Assembly: GCA_002682825.1 (NCBI GenBank)
Contig: NOKP01000017.1
Span: 310,001-374,000 of the forward strand
Source: Neonectria sp. B-13
Taxonomy: Eukaryota; Ascomycota; Sordariomycetes; Hypocreales; Nectriaceae
Length of the DNA stretch: 64,000 bases
Direction of reading: 5' to 3'
Shown: positions 1 through 10,899 of the stretch, piece after piece
Position numbering within the stretch: position 1 is the first letter of the stretch
Layout: every line of letters starts with the position of its first letter
Position numbers and translations under genes: made by a program
The notes under the pieces: generated by a model
Told to the model about the DNA's origin: nothing
The model's input: the letters and a program-made list of their open reading frames with translations, nothing else
Database searches by the model: none

Positions 1-399
1 GGTGGTTTGATGAAAACATGAAAATGAGCAGACATTAAGATATAAGAATCATGTTGAAGGAAAAGTAACATCATACATCGAAAAGGAGTCTCCATTTAGC
101 AGCATAAGTTAGCCCAAGCGCACCCGCGCACCGGATTCGGGATAGTCTGCGACTCATCAACTAAACCTGTTCGGTGCGTGGAGATGTCGCACCCGCGCAC
201 CTCATTCGGCATAGCCTGTCGGAGGAGTGGTCTGGGTACAACAAAATGCAACCAATCGACTAGTTGATTGCTGCAGCGATGACCGACACTCAACATGATT
301 GCGGTTGTTTATTTGACCGATTGGAGTCTATAAGAGTCGGATTACTTGGCTACCGGGGCCTGTTTATGGACTTTCATCTTCCCGCAGTTTTCTTGAAAC
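1..399. other. upstream region of the D-serine dehydratase gene
   Basis: No gene was recognised here. It is the presumed promoter of the plus-strand gene that starts at 400. It holds a pair of GC-rich direct repeats (separate entry). The short open frames are not protein-like. Confidence 0.6.
118..222. repeat. pair of about 31-bp direct repeats, 69 bp apart
   Basis: Two copies share CGCACCCGCGCACC, then ATTCGG, ATAG and CTG. The first begins near 119 and the second near 188. The core CCCGCGCAC reappears twice near 2950 and 3031 on the far side of the next two genes. Function is unknown; a promoter element or minisatellite is possible. Confidence 0.55.
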
Positions 400-1884
400 A
401 TGACCAGCTCCCCACCATTGCCTGTCATGGAGTTACCAAAGAGGCCATCGCCACACGTCGACGACTTGCGACAGTTCTACGTTGGCAAAGCTATCAGTCA
501 ACTACCGAAGCCGGCCGTGGTGATTGACAGGGCCAAAATGCAACGACACTGTCAATCCCTTCTGCATGCTGTGGACTTCTTGGGAGTGGACTTTCGAGCG
601 CACGTCAAGACACACAAGGTAATCGGCAGCTCTCACTCACTTGCGTATCTGCGGCTGCCAGCGATACTAACCTTGAAACGACAGACCAATGAAGGATTCC
701 GCCTACAAGCTGGAGAAACGAGCAAAGAAGTTCGATTGGTGGTGTCGACTATTGCTGAAATCGAGCATCTCCAGCCCGTGCTGCGCGAGTTCAGAGACGG
801 TGGCCGTCACGTCAATATACTCTACGGAATCCCACTGCCGCCCTCCCAGGTTGCTCGGCTAGCAGCTATTGGTCGACAAATGGGTCAAGGCACCATCTCC
901 GTCCTTGTCGACCATGTATCCCAGCTTGATCACCTGACTCGCTTCTTTGAACAAGCAGGATATCCAGCCGGCGTGTACTTGAAGGTAGACACTGGCTACC
1001 ACCGCGCGGGCCTCCCTCCCTCGGGCATCAACAAGGATGAATTGGTCGCTAGACTGATGAACCTTGAGAATCAATCCAAGGTCAGCTTCATCGGTCTTTA
1101 CTCGCACAGCAGTCTCAGCTACAATGACTCCACGCCAAAGCAGGCCATGGCCAACCTCGAAGGCGAGATCCATGGCTGCCTTGATGCACTTCACAGGAAC
1201 GCGCATCTGTTCCCCAGCGATAAGGAGATCACAATTAGCGTCGGAGCCTCGCCTCAAGTAACGTCGGTAGAAAATTTGGTGGGACAGAAAGGCACTTTGT
1301 CGGAAGACGCTGAGCATTTGCGACAAACCATTTCCAACATCATGGCGGAGAAACCGAGTGGATTTCGCACCAAGTTGGAACTTCATGCTGGGGTATACTC
1401 TATCCTTGACGTTCAGCAGCTTTCCACTCACTCTCGAGACCACCTCGGCGACTATGAAGATGAGATAGCCATTTCTGTCATGGCAGAGGTCTGTAGCGTG
1501 TACAACGACGGCGAACGGCAGCAACCCGAGGCGCTGGTGGCAGTGGGAGTGTTGGGATTGGGGCGAGAACCATGTGTGGCGTATGAAGGCTGGGGCGTGG
1601 TTGATCGCGAGGCGCACTCTCCGAATACCTCCAAGCCGGAGCGTCGGTTGATTGTCAAGCGTGTCAGCCAAGAGCACTGCATTGTGTCATGGGGACAAAA
1701 CATGGGTGGTGAAGATTTAGGACCTCTGCCACCAATACCGCTTGAAGTGGGTCAGAGCATCCGCATCTACCCAAATCATGCCTGCGTCACAGGAGCCTTG
1801 TATGGCTGGTATTGTGTGGTGGATTCATCAGATGATGAACAACAGCGAGTTGTGGATGTTTGGGTCAGGGCGAGTGGATGGTAG
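400..1884 (+). CDS. fungal-type D-serine dehydratase (PLP, zinc; alanine-racemase fold)
   Basis: Exons 400-618 and 685-1884, giving 472 residues. The family removes ammonia from D-serine through 2-aminoacrylate to give pyruvate, using PLP and a zinc ion. Seen: the PLP-lysine motif HVKTHK (Lys70) and a C-terminal His-x-Cys pair (His438, Cys440 in the spliced protein) at the zinc site known for eukaryotic D-serine dehydratases. The 66-bp intron 619-684 has GT-AG ends and a CTAAC branch site. It is a multiple of three without a stop, so a naive reading keeps 22 wrong residues and breaks the HVKTHK-TNEGF junction. The next gene, tail to tail, is a RidA imine deaminase. Another D-amino or D-threo-hydroxyamino acid substrate is possible. 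Confidence 0.9.
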   Translation: MTSSPPLPVMELPKRPSPHVDDLRQFYVGKAISQLPKPAVVIDRAKMQRHCQSLLHAVDFLGVDFRAHVKTHKVIGSSHSLAYLRLPAILTLKRQTNEGFRLQAGETSKEVRLVVSTIAEIEHLQPVLREFRDGGRHVNILYGIPLPPSQVARLAAIGRQMGQGTISVLVDHVSQLDHLTRFFEQAGYPAGVYLKVDTGYHRAGLPPSGINKDELVARLMNLENQSKVSFIGLYSHSSLSYNDSTPKQAMANLEGEIHGCLDALHRNAHLFPSDKEITISVGASPQVTSVENLVGQKGTLSEDAEHLRQTISNIMAEKPSGFRTKLELHAGVYSILDVQQLSTHSRDHLGDYEDEIAISVMAEVCSVYNDGERQQPEALVAVGVLGLGREPCVAYEGWGVVDREAHSPNTSKPERRLIVKRVSQEHCIVSWGQNMGGEDLGPLPPIPLEVGQSIRIYPNHACVTGALYGWYCVVDSSDDEQQRVVDVWVRASGW

Positions 1885-2034
1885 TTGGGTGTCAATGTGC
1901 ATTTGGTCAAGATCTCCTGGCTTACTTTTATGAATACGTAGATAACTAGAGAACTACCTATCAAATGAGCGCGGAGAATCACAGATACCCTTGATAAAGT
2001 GACCGAACTTATGATCAATTGTCGAGTGCAGAGA

Positions 2035-2566
2035 TTATTGGCCTCGGACGCAAGGGCATTGACCTGATACGACAGCGACACATTTGAGTTCAATGTCCGA
2101 GCCGTATGGGAGCTCTTTGACAGCAACACAACTTGAATGGTGCTAAAGTAAGAACATGCCGTATCAGTGGCCAGATATTTGACTTACCACCGTGCAGGCT
2201 TCAGGTCTCCCCAGTATGTTTTGTAAACGGGAGACAATTCATCAGCGTCGAGGATGTTCGTCAAAAATAACGTGACATCGACTACATCGTCCAGGCTGGA
2301 TCCTGCTTGTTTCAGGATAGCCTCAAGATTGCGTATGATTCGATGCTGCACGGCACGGTCAGCCAGTAGGAAAGCAGATACTGGATCCAAGATGGACCTA
2401 CAAACCGATCGATGACTGTGCCTTCTATCATCCGCTTCATGACAGGGTCGGCGCCTAAGATGCCTGACGTAAAGACAAATCCATTGGCAACGATAGCTGG
2501 AGTATAAACGCCCGGCCGAAGCGTAGGTGCCTCATCAGTGAACACGCCGACTTTCGTAGAAGACAT
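2035..2566 (-). CDS. RidA / YjgF-YER057c-UK114 family imine deaminase
   Basis: Complement of exons 2402-2566, 2188-2345 and 2035-2131, separated by two 56-bp introns; 139 residues, the normal family length. RidA proteins hydrolyse reactive enamines and imines such as 2-aminoacrylate released by PLP dehydratases. Seen: an N-terminal strand with NGFVFTSG, a middle helix with NLEAILKQAGSSLDDVV, and after the second junction KPAR followed by Cys-Cys-Val, which carries the conserved active-site arginine. The strand LPYGSDIELKC follows. The start ATG is at 2566. Splice sites were chosen because they restore the family spacing exactly. Its stop lies 150 bp from that of the D-serine dehydratase, whose product it could detoxify. 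Confidence 0.9.
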
Positions 2567-3324
2567 TCTTGGCTATATCAATGATGAGTATGTTGCGAAA
2601 GGACTTTCGAATGCCCAAGAAGCGGCATCAGTGCGTCGCCTGACGACTCTTAAATGCAAACCTTGGTCACAATCTCGATGAGACATACATGCCGCAATTC
2701 GTTTTGTTGGGGCACGCCGAGCAACTCACGAATAAGATGACTCCCAGAATTTGTATACCATGCGTGCATTGCATGTTGCTAAACACTCCCTGGCAACTTC
2801 AGTTGCTGATAGTTACGTAGTACAAGTAAGCTGGGCTCTAGTGAATAAGTATATTGTCGCTCCCGTACACCGAAAGGGGAAAAGCTGAAATCACCGCGTA
2901 CACCCTGGTTTGCAAACTTATATCCGTACCAATCGAAGCTCCGCGCGTTCCCGCGCACCAAAAACGGCAAGCTTGAAGCATGCACATTTTGAGCCATCGT
3001 GTCAGCTTGTGATGAATTTGAAACAGCGTTCCCGCGCACTGGAAACAGTAAAGATCGTCGGCATCGTCAGCCATTGAGCCAACGATTGACGACCACTTTC
3101 CGCTCTCACCAAACGCCAAGAACAAGCGACACAGCTACGGCAAGGGCGTTTGCATCTAATTTACGTGAATGTTATCATGCTCACCCTACTGGACTCTGAA
3201 CACCTGCGACGCAATATGAATGTAGGGGATGATGTCTGCCAGGATGCTCGGGAGAAGAGCAGACCACCAACGACTACCATATATAAAGGTTATTTCACAA
3301 TGACAAAGCCTGTGAGCTCAATTC
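2567..3324. other. intergenic region with GC-rich repeat motif
   Basis: No gene was recognised. It is upstream of the RidA gene and downstream of the next minus-strand gene. Two copies of GCGTTCCCGCGCAC (2945 and 3026, 81 bp apart) are each followed by a purine-rich AAAC-containing stretch. Weaker relatives lie near 2863 and 2891. Confidence 0.5.
2945..3050. repeat. two copies of a GCGTTCCCGCGCAC element
   Basis: The copies start at 2945 and 3026 and continue with similar AAAC/GG-containing sequence for about 25 bp. The inner CCCGCGCAC is shared with the repeat pair at 118-222. They may be regulator sites or remnants of a minisatellite. Confidence 0.5.
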
Positions 3325-5427
3325 TCAAGCCGACGCATAATATGAGTACGTCTCGCCCGTCGTTCTGCATCTCCCGTACAATAATAGGGAATTGATGAGC
3401 TGGCTGTGATATGAGCCAAACTTGCCACTGCCACCTCCATCGTTCACTGTCTGGAACAACGAAAACACGTCCCGCCCGTCTCTGCGCTCGCGGTTGATAA
3501 GCCGCAACACGTCCAGAGTTTGATACACAGGAAAGTTGCCTTCCTCAAACTCATCTCCCTTGAGACGTTCTTCCAACCACCCTTGTATCCAAAGGCCGGT
3601 TGTAAGGCTTCGAGAGCGGAGAGCACATGCGAGCAATAGTCCAGACAAACCGATCGTGTAAACGTTGAGCCGGAGGCATTCATTCCAACTGATCCCGGTA
3701 GTAATGCGAAGAAGTAATAGAACCCAGCCTTCAGTTTCCTCGTATGCCTGATCAACGTCCACAGGAGCAGCGTTTTCCAAGCTTTGTAGTGGTCCGGTGC
3801 ATTGCATGACTCGGGCGGCGACGTAGTAAGCGAAGTTCATGGCTAAGCTGTGCGATTTGAAACGTATGGCTTTGAATTCCAGTCGCTCTGGGCAAAGGGT
3901 TTCCTGCTCCCTCTGGTTTTCTACACACTCGGGTAAATGAGAGGATGGAAGAGAAGCATACCAATGATCCAAACTTTTAGCTTGAGCGTTCATCAGAGCC
4001 ACATATTCTACCTGTGAAAGTCTCTTTCTGGGACGTTCTGCTTCCATGACGTTTGCAAAATGTGACATGGTGCCGAGCTCCGTAATCTGGTTGCTATTCA
4101 TTTGTTCATCCCAGCACCCAACGATAGCTGCAGTGTGGAGACGATGCGACTCGCAAAGAATCCAAAGAACAGAAGCCCTCCGATTATTGGCCGTCGTCAA
4201 AATTGCTTCCAACTCGGGGGGGATTAAAGGGACAGAGTAGTCTCGATGAAGATCTGGAACGCTGAAATATGCTCTGCGCCACCAGTTCTGCATCTTGACC
4301 TCAACCCAAGCAGCAAGCAGGCCAGTGCCGTGAGGGATGATACAGTCGGTATAACTCTTCATCAGCTTTTCAACGCCCTCGGAATGAAGACGAAATTCTT
4401 GGAAATTGCCCATTGATGATTCCAAGTAACAGAACAGGACCAGCACAGTTAGACCTAGTATAGGATGTGAGTCGAACTCCTGGAGACTCCACCATGCCAT
4501 TTTTCGCAATGCAGAGCCATAAAGCTCGCCACTCAGAGACTCGTGGCCAGCGTCTGGCCGAAAGCAAAGCCCTGGTGTGTCTGATATCTTGAAGAGCCTT
4601 CTTTGCGGTAGCGTCCGACTGAGACGACAGGCCGAAAGGGTTGCCATGATATCTGTGATGAGAGATGACTGACCGCAAAGAAGCTCAATACGATGGAATG
4701 ACAGATGCAGAGCTGGCAGACATTGATCTCTCCAAACGTTCATGTAAAACATGACTGCGTGGTTGGCGTCTTGATGTGGCAGAAGGGCCGAGGGCATACA
4801 AAGGGGCGTCTTGTTCCTGTATTCCCAGTCGAGCTGTTTCAAATGAACGGCAGAGCCAGAAGAGGTTTCCCAGATCCCGGATCGTGTTTCAGACCTAGAA
4901 GAGGGCTTGGAATACAACTGCAAACCTGTGCCAGTGTCTTCCGGAAAAGCCAGGTTGAGAAATGCGTCAATATCTCTTTGGGTCACAGGAAGCGGTGACA
5001 GCGTATGGTCCACTAATGCAGTTGAACAACTGCCCGCAGAGTTGGTTGATGGTTGAGTGAATTCAGATAGTATCGGCGAGTCAAGCATGCCTTGATGATG
5101 TGAAATGTCATCGGACAAGATGGAGAGATCGCAGATGCTTGTAGTTGCACTCGCCCTCAAGTCTCTCCCAGTACGGCCTGAAGAGATAGAGACACTGCGA
5201 AATTCGAAGGTTGGGGAGACCTGCTCGCAAATTCTCCCAAGCTTCCTGCAGCCGCCACAAGAAGGTTTCTGCTCATCGCACTACGATACTATTAGCTGTG
5301 AAACATTACATTGAATTAAGATCCCAAGAATGCGCACCTTCTTGCGTCTTTTCCTGCACCCTTTACAGCCCGTACGGGAGCGACAGATATTGGTCTTTTT
5401 CGGGCGGGCCGGCGCCGGCTTATACAT
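3325..5427 (-). CDS. Zn2Cys6 transcription factor (681 aa)
   Basis: Complement of exons 5338-5427 and 3325-5280, intron 5281-5337 (57 bp). The first exon encodes a basic start and half of the zinc cluster (Cys21, Cys24). The second begins at the third cysteine, giving C-x2-C-x6-C-x6-C-x2-C-x6-C through Cys48. The rest is an acidic linker and a long helical region typical of fungal regulator middle domains (DHWYASLPSSHLP and following helices). Without the small first exon the protein would lack its DNA-binding domain. It acts in the nucleus as a sequence-specific regulator, usually at CGG half-sites. Its target is unknown; neighbours are a RidA gene and an MDR oxidoreductase. Confidence 0.82.
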
Positions 5428-6005
5428 TGCAAGAAATGCCGACAGTAGAGGTGAAGTTTAAATTAACAGTATAGATCTCTCGATCACAAGCAGAGGAATT
5501 CTCAATATAAGAGTTCTTCGATAGGGACTGGATCGTAAAAGGTGCAGCATGGAAAAAGCGCAGTAAGAGTCAAGATGCGATTCGGGTTGAAGTGGCAATG
5601 GCTATTATTAGTGTTACGAGTCATGTGCACGTGTTGAGGGATTGAGGACTCTGATTGACCAGAGCAGGCCCACAATAGGCTTACGCTTTCTGTGCGGTAT
5701 ATTTAGCCCAACGCCGCTATATTCCAGTATGGTTTAGTGGGAAAACAGGCCTCGTTTGGTCTCTTATTCATGTCCGACTGTTGTGAGGAAAGTCACGGAC
5801 TCATGGAGATGACCCATACTTGAGCATCTCACTAATGAATACACACTGGGACTAAATCGGGGCGCATCGGAGAATATATCGTACCTTTCCCTAGATAACG
5901 CTTTTAGACGAAATGTTATCGTAAAACGAACAAGTATATCAGTCTCAAGATAGGTCAACAACTAAGATCTGGAATCCCCAGTATAGAAGATCGATCCCTA
6001 CACCA
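5428..6005. other. intergenic; promoter of the Zn2Cys6 gene at 3325-5427
   Basis: No gene was recognised. The stretch is AT-rich and lies between two minus-strand genes, so it holds the 5' region of the regulator and the 3' region of the MDR gene. A GC-rich patch near 5405-5418 belongs to the first exon just inside the gene. Confidence 0.55.
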
Positions 6006-7131
6006 TCAGGCCTCGGGATGATCGATCCGGATCACGACCTTGGAGAAATGCTTCTTCTCCTTCAATCGTCTATAAGCGTCCTTTGCATCTGCCAGCTCAA
6101 AGACCACGTCATCGACCGCCGGCTTGATGTTCTTTTCGTCGATAAATCGCACAAGCTCCTTGAGCTGGTTTTGACTGCCTCCAAGAAGCCCTCGAACGAT
6201 ACATGTATGCATCAGAGCCGCAAACAAGGGGACTGGTTCAACAGCTTCTCCAACGCCACCGACCACCGTAAGGAGCCCATCCACCCGCACTGCTGCCAGA
6301 GATTGAGAGAGCGTCTCGTTGCCTCCAATGTCGGCAATTATGTCGAAGCCTCTTCCTTCCGGAGTCAGAGCTCGCGCCTCTTTGCCCCAGCCTTCGGGGT
6401 TCGACCGATAGTTGACGACATGCTTCGCGCCGAGCGCCTTCAGCCTCACAGCTCTGGCCTCGGATGAAGTCGTTGCCACGACGGTTGCCCCCACGGCTAC
6501 AGCAAGTTGTAGCGTGGCAATGCTCACGCCGCCCGTGCCTTGAACCAAGACCAGAGTGCCTGGTCCTGCTTTCTTGCTCTCGAGGCCAAAGAGAATGTTC
6601 CAGGCCGTTACCCAGGTGACTGTCAGCGTGGCCGCCGGGAGCCACTCAAGCGATGCCGGAGCGTGAACAAGAGCACCCTCAGAAAACACGCCGATGGACC
6701 GCAGTGTTCCATCAGTGCCTTGTCCGAGCATGGTTGGCACATCGACTATGCTTGAGTAGGCATCACCGCCGCTACTCTTGACTAAGTCCGGAGCGGCGTG
6801 GGTAACAACCCTATCTCCGTGCTTGAAGTCCTTCACCGAAGACCCGACTGCCTCTACAACGCCAGCACCGTCACATGCCGGGACGACAGGCGGAGTGATG
6901 GGGCCGTTGATGCCCTGTTTTGAGTCAGCATCAATCTTGAATACGTAGACAGCAGCCACTTACTCCCGGGCCAGCGATGACAAGCTCTCGATAATTGAGG
7001 CTAGCGGCGTACAGCTCTACAAGTACCTCGTTGGTGCCGAGTTTGTCTGGCGAGGGTACCGGAACGTTCTCGTCGTATTTGAGCGAGGTCTCAAAACCTT
7101 CCTGGCCGGTCAAAATCCATTGTCTAGCCAT
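6006..7131 (-). CDS. zinc-free MDR oxidoreductase (alcohol dehydrogenase superfamily)
   Basis: Complement of exons 6964-7131 and 6006-6914, intron of 49 bp; 358 residues. Medium-chain dehydrogenase/reductase proteins use NAD(P)H to reduce or oxidise alcohols, quinones or enones. Seen: an N-terminal GroES-like fold (LNYRE, then PACDGAGVVEAVG), a Rossmann segment with LVQGTGGVSIATLQLA and ATTSSEARAVRLKALGAKHVVNY, and a C-terminal closing FSKVVIRI. The usual zinc-binding cysteines are absent, so it fits the quinone-oxidoreductase-like branch. A TATA-like box lies about 110 bp upstream of the ATG at 7131. The substrate cannot be told. Confidence 0.88.
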
Positions 7132-7439
7132 CTTTGCGGTGGAGTCTCGGGGGAATTCTTTGATGTGTAGAAAGAGGTGATGTGCGTGCAGCGGTGTGTC
7201 TGTCTTGCAGAATTCTGAATGAGAAGAGTGTTCCCAGAGGTTTTATATATCCTGACGCGTGGACTGGATGCCATCCGCGGCGGACGCTAAGCGGAAGCTA
7301 GCGGGCATCTCGCGGGCTGCGGGAATCTGATAATCAAGAGACCGCCAGTCCACCGAATTTGTAAGCTTGGACAAATTGTCTATGCTAGATGTTAGCTGGC
7401 GTCAGGCCATGTCGAAAATCGCTGATCTGACGGTGCATC
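7132..7439. other. short intergenic promoter of the MDR gene
   Basis: No gene was recognised. It contains a TATA box (7241-7249, minus strand) and several CGG/CCG trinucleotides near 7275-7310, possible sites for the Zn2Cys6 regulator encoded just beyond it. Confidence 0.5.
7241..7249 (-). promoter_or_regulatory. TATA box of the MDR oxidoreductase gene
   Basis: On the minus strand it reads TATATAAAA, about 110 bp upstream of the ATG at 7131. Recognised by motif and position only. Confidence 0.5.
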
Positions 7440-8678
7440 TCAAGGCTCGTTGCCGTGCCGCCATCTCTCCATCTTCTCCGGCCCAACATCTATCTCCATC
7501 AGAGCTAGTGCAAACACGTCAACTTCGTCCACCTTTGTCTCAGCCATGAGTCTCTCTGAAGCGTTCCTATGCACGAATCCAACACTCTTTTCCGCACACA
7601 TCCTGGTCCACTCAAAAGCCGTCTCAGCATCCCAAACGCCCTTTCTCGTCGTGATCAGTAAACCCCCGTAACAAGGTCCGATACCCGTCTTCAGCAGCTC
7701 ATAACTTGCCTGGACGCCCATAGACATACACCACGTCCTGCGAACAGACTCGGATAAAATCCATGCATGCCAGAGGAGCTGCTCGGATGAGACTTGACAA
7801 GGGATAGGAGGTTCGGTAATAAATTGAGGACCATAATTTGTGAGGGCGTTGCAAAAGAGTAGAGTATCGTCGTTGGTGGCATGAGAGGCGTTCAAGAGCA
7901 TCTCCTTGGTCCAATCATGGAGAATTGGCAGGTGTTGCTCTGCGAAGTGACGTTGGCGAATGTCACCATCGAAGAGGCGGATAATGCAATAAATGAGGAG
8001 AGATTGAACACGGCCGATATCTTCGATTGTGTCTCTTCCGTTCTCTCCGCTAGTCTGCGAAGCAACCAGCTGGCCTGCCTTTTTCTCTATAAGGCGATGG
8101 ACCATGTCCGCGGTCTTGTCCGTCTTTGAAAGGTATGTTGATAGGGCCATGAAGGCGTCACGAACGCAGTCTGGCATGCTCTTTCTGTAAATTTCCGAGT
8201 GGATGAACGGGTTGCTTCCAGTACTGATCCACGTCCTCAGCCAGTCCTTCGTTCTGTCAAGATGCCCTTGAATGATAACGGTGGAGATTGGCGCAAGATT
8301 TGAAGTTTCAATAGGGGTGTTCTTCCAGGCATCGGGAGTAAGAAACCAAGCCGATCTTAAATCGTCAAGGGACAGAAAGGTCGGGCTATTGGACGACGAT
8401 AACTGAAGTTCCAGTTGCGGATCGACTGTCATGGCCTCAATAGCAAGTGGCGCATTGCATTGCAGATACCCAAGAGGTGGTTCATCATGGCCAGCTTGCC
8501 CTACTCTGGACACGGTACCAGCGCCATCATCAGCCTGGTAGACGATGATCCGTGGCTGGGCTTCGTAGAAGCAGCTCAGTCCTCGGAGCTCACATCGCCG
8601 ACACCTGGGAAGCTGCTTGGTGCATTTCCTCTTTGACGACTTGCAGGCCTCACAGGCCTTGAGCTCGGTTCGGTGCAT
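7440..8678 (-). CDS. small Zn2Cys6 transcription factor (412 aa)
   Basis: Single exon starting at the ATG at 8678. The N-terminus carries a complete zinc cluster, Cys9, Cys12, Cys19, Cys26, Cys29 and Cys36, with basic residues between the second and third cysteine. The remaining 370 residues are helical and lack the canonical fungal-trans signature, as in short pathway-specific regulators. It lies between the MDR oxidoreductase and a hexose-type transporter, all on the minus strand, so regulation of these neighbours is a reasonable guess but not shown. Confidence 0.85.
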   Translation of the reverse strand: MHRTELKACEACKSSKRKCTKQLPRCRRCELRGLSCFYEAQPRIIVYQADDGAGTVSRVGQAGHDEPPLGYLQCNAPLAIEAMTVDPQLELQLSSSNSPTFLSLDDLRSAWFLTPDAWKNTPIETSNLAPISTVIIQGHLDRTKDWLRTWISTGSNPFIHSEIYRKSMPDCVRDAFMALSTYLSKTDKTADMVHRLIEKKAGQLVASQTSGENGRDTIEDIGRVQSLLIYCIIRLFDGDIRQRHFAEQHLPILHDWTKEMLLNASHATNDDTLLFCNALTNYGPQFITEPPIPCQVSSEQLLWHAWILSESVRRTWCMSMGVQASYELLKTGIGPCYGGLLITTRKGVWDAETAFEWTRMCAEKSVGFVHRNASERLMAETKVDEVDVFALALMEIDVGPEKMERWRHGNEP

Positions 8679-9052
8679 ACTCTAGTCCGCCCGCATCCAC
8701 CGGGGAAGATGAAACGTGGATAAGGATTGCGGATTGCAGATTGCGAGTGTCACAAACAGATGGAATGTCTGAGGTGAAATGGAGGTTTGTCAGCTCCATG
8801 GCGGGACGTGAGCGGAGAGTGGATCTCCAGTAGGGGAACATATTTCCTACTCCGGTTAGGCTTCCGCTGCCAGGTTAGAACACAGGCCATCTAGATATCC
8901 GTAAGCTAAAAGTCGTCACACGCAGGGATGACTAGATAGGTGCGAGGGCCATAAAATGGTTCTGACTTTGAATTGTGTGTGTTTACATTGGTGATAGCAA
9001 CGACTCGACGGTCCCGACCACCTCCAGTACTACAATACAAATATTGATCCAA
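8679..9052. other. intergenic
   Basis: No gene was recognised. It is the 5' region of the regulator that starts at 8678 and the 3' region of the transporter that ends at 9053. Confidence 0.5.
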
Positions 9053-10899
9053 CTATGCAAAATGCTCTACCATAGTGGGATGTTCCTTAGCAAAATCAAC
9101 TTTCTCATTTGGGATGGAACTTGTCAAGCCCATTGAAGATGCAATCCCCATCAGCCTTGCCTTCTCCTCATGAGCTGCGGTATCGCCAAACACCTCATCC
9201 ATATCCTCAAGACTCTTTCCGCGAGTCTCGGGCACAAAGAAGTAAGTGAAAATAAAGGCAAGGAGGCAGAATGCGGCAAAGAAGATGTAGGTGCCCCATC
9301 CGATCGTCTCCAGCATGTCAGGTGTGACAAGGCCGATGATGAAGTTACACATCCACGTAGCGCTGGTGGTGATGGCCATGGCCTTGGAGCGATTACCAAG
9401 GTTGAAGATTTCAGAGGGTAGAACCCAACCGATGGGCGCGAAGGAAAAGGAGAAGTTGATGTCGTAGATGTAGATGAAGGCAATTCCAGCCCAGCCCGCC
9501 GATTTGTTGGTGGTGAGAGATGAGCCATATCCTCCGACTATGCCACCAACGATGACGAGCGAAACAAAGGTTCCAACGGCGCCACACATGAGCAAGGGCC
9601 GACGGCCAACCTTGTCAATCAGGAAGAGGGCGGGCAGCGTCGAAAGCGTGTTTACAATGCCGTATACGCCAGTCGCCAGGAGACCCGACGTGGTGCCAGA
9701 AAGGCCCAGCTGGGCAAACATGGTTGGGGCGTAGTAGATGATGGCATTGCAGCCCATAAACTGCTGGAAGAACATGATGCAGCAGCCGATGGCAAGGCGC
9801 TTGAAGGCGGGCCGCGTGGACACGAGAGCGACATGCTGAGCAGCGAAGAGGGAGATTCCCTTCTTGCCGGGAAACCTCTCTCTGGTCATGGACTCGTCGA
9901 AGAGGACCTCGGTCTTGATGGCCAGATACTCAGCCCGAAGACATTCGCTGTCAGGATGAACTTGACGAAGTTGAGCCAGGGCGGCCAGAGCCTGCTCTTC
10001 CTTGTGGCGCATGAGGTAGAAACGCGGGGACTCGGGGAAAAAGATCATGCCAACACCCAGGACAACCGCGGGGAAGATCTGGAGGGCGAAGGGAACTCGC
10101 CAGGCAGCCTCGGACTGTCCTGTGCATCCGTGGGGGCCTACATCGTATCGAGGATCGAATGTCGGATGATCCGCGGTGCCGCCCGAGTACGGAATGTCGG
10201 GCGCACAACGATGCCCGCCGATGTACTGGGTGCCGTACTCGAGCCAGTAGCTTACGAGGATGCCCAGCGTGATGCTCAGCTGCTGCAGAACGACGAGGGT
10301 GCCTCGGATGCCCGGGGTTGACACCTCGGACATGTACATGGGCACAATCATGGTCAGCATGCCGACGGCGAAGCCAGCTACAGCACGGCCTGAAACGCCG
10401 TGTTAGTGAAAGAAGATGCGAGACCGGGTGCACTACTTGCCTCCAAAAAGCATGGGAATCGCGTTGGCACCAGCCTGAAAGGCCGAGCCGATGACAAAGA
10501 TGACAACGGCCAGGAGCATGGAGCCCTTTCGACCAAGGTAGTCGGCCACGGGGCCATTGACGAGAGATCCAAACCACGCGCAGAGAAGCAATGTCGAGAC
10601 AAACCAACCCTTGAAACTGCTGTCGAGGTAAATGCGCGGGAAGTCGGCAGCGAAGGACTCCATGGTCAAAACGCCTGACACGACGCCTTGGTCGTAACCA
10701 AAGAGGAAGCCGCCCAAACTGGCAAACTAATGGCGGAGTGTTAGTGGTGCACTCGATTGATTCGAAGCGGGGTGTACGAAAAGGGACATCGTACCAGAGA
10801 GAGTCCAGAGATGTATGGGTTCTCGCGTAAGAGGCGCCAGACACTCTTCTTGGGCGCCGTGTCGAGCTGCAGCTCATTGATGGTTCGTTCGTCTGCCAT
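9053..10899 (-). CDS. MFS sugar transporter, hexose/quinate type (575 aa)
   Basis: Complement of exons 10795-10899, 10441-10726 and 9053-10389. The family moves hexoses or related polyols across the plasma membrane by proton symport. Seen: GGFLFGYDQGVVSG in the first helix, a D-x-x-GRK loop, the GGR-AVAGFAVG signature restored by splicing, PESPRFYL after helix 6, a second D-x-VGRR-P loop and PETRGKSLEDMDEVF after helix 12. The second intron (10390-10440) starts with GCAAGT, so it is a GC-AG intron; no GT donor restores the GGR signature. It is divergent from a P-loop kinase across 444 bp. The actual sugar is unknown. Confidence 0.9.

Noticed and set aside
30..240. CRISPR-like direct repeats
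   Set aside because: Only two copies per locus, irregular spacing and a eukaryotic setting.
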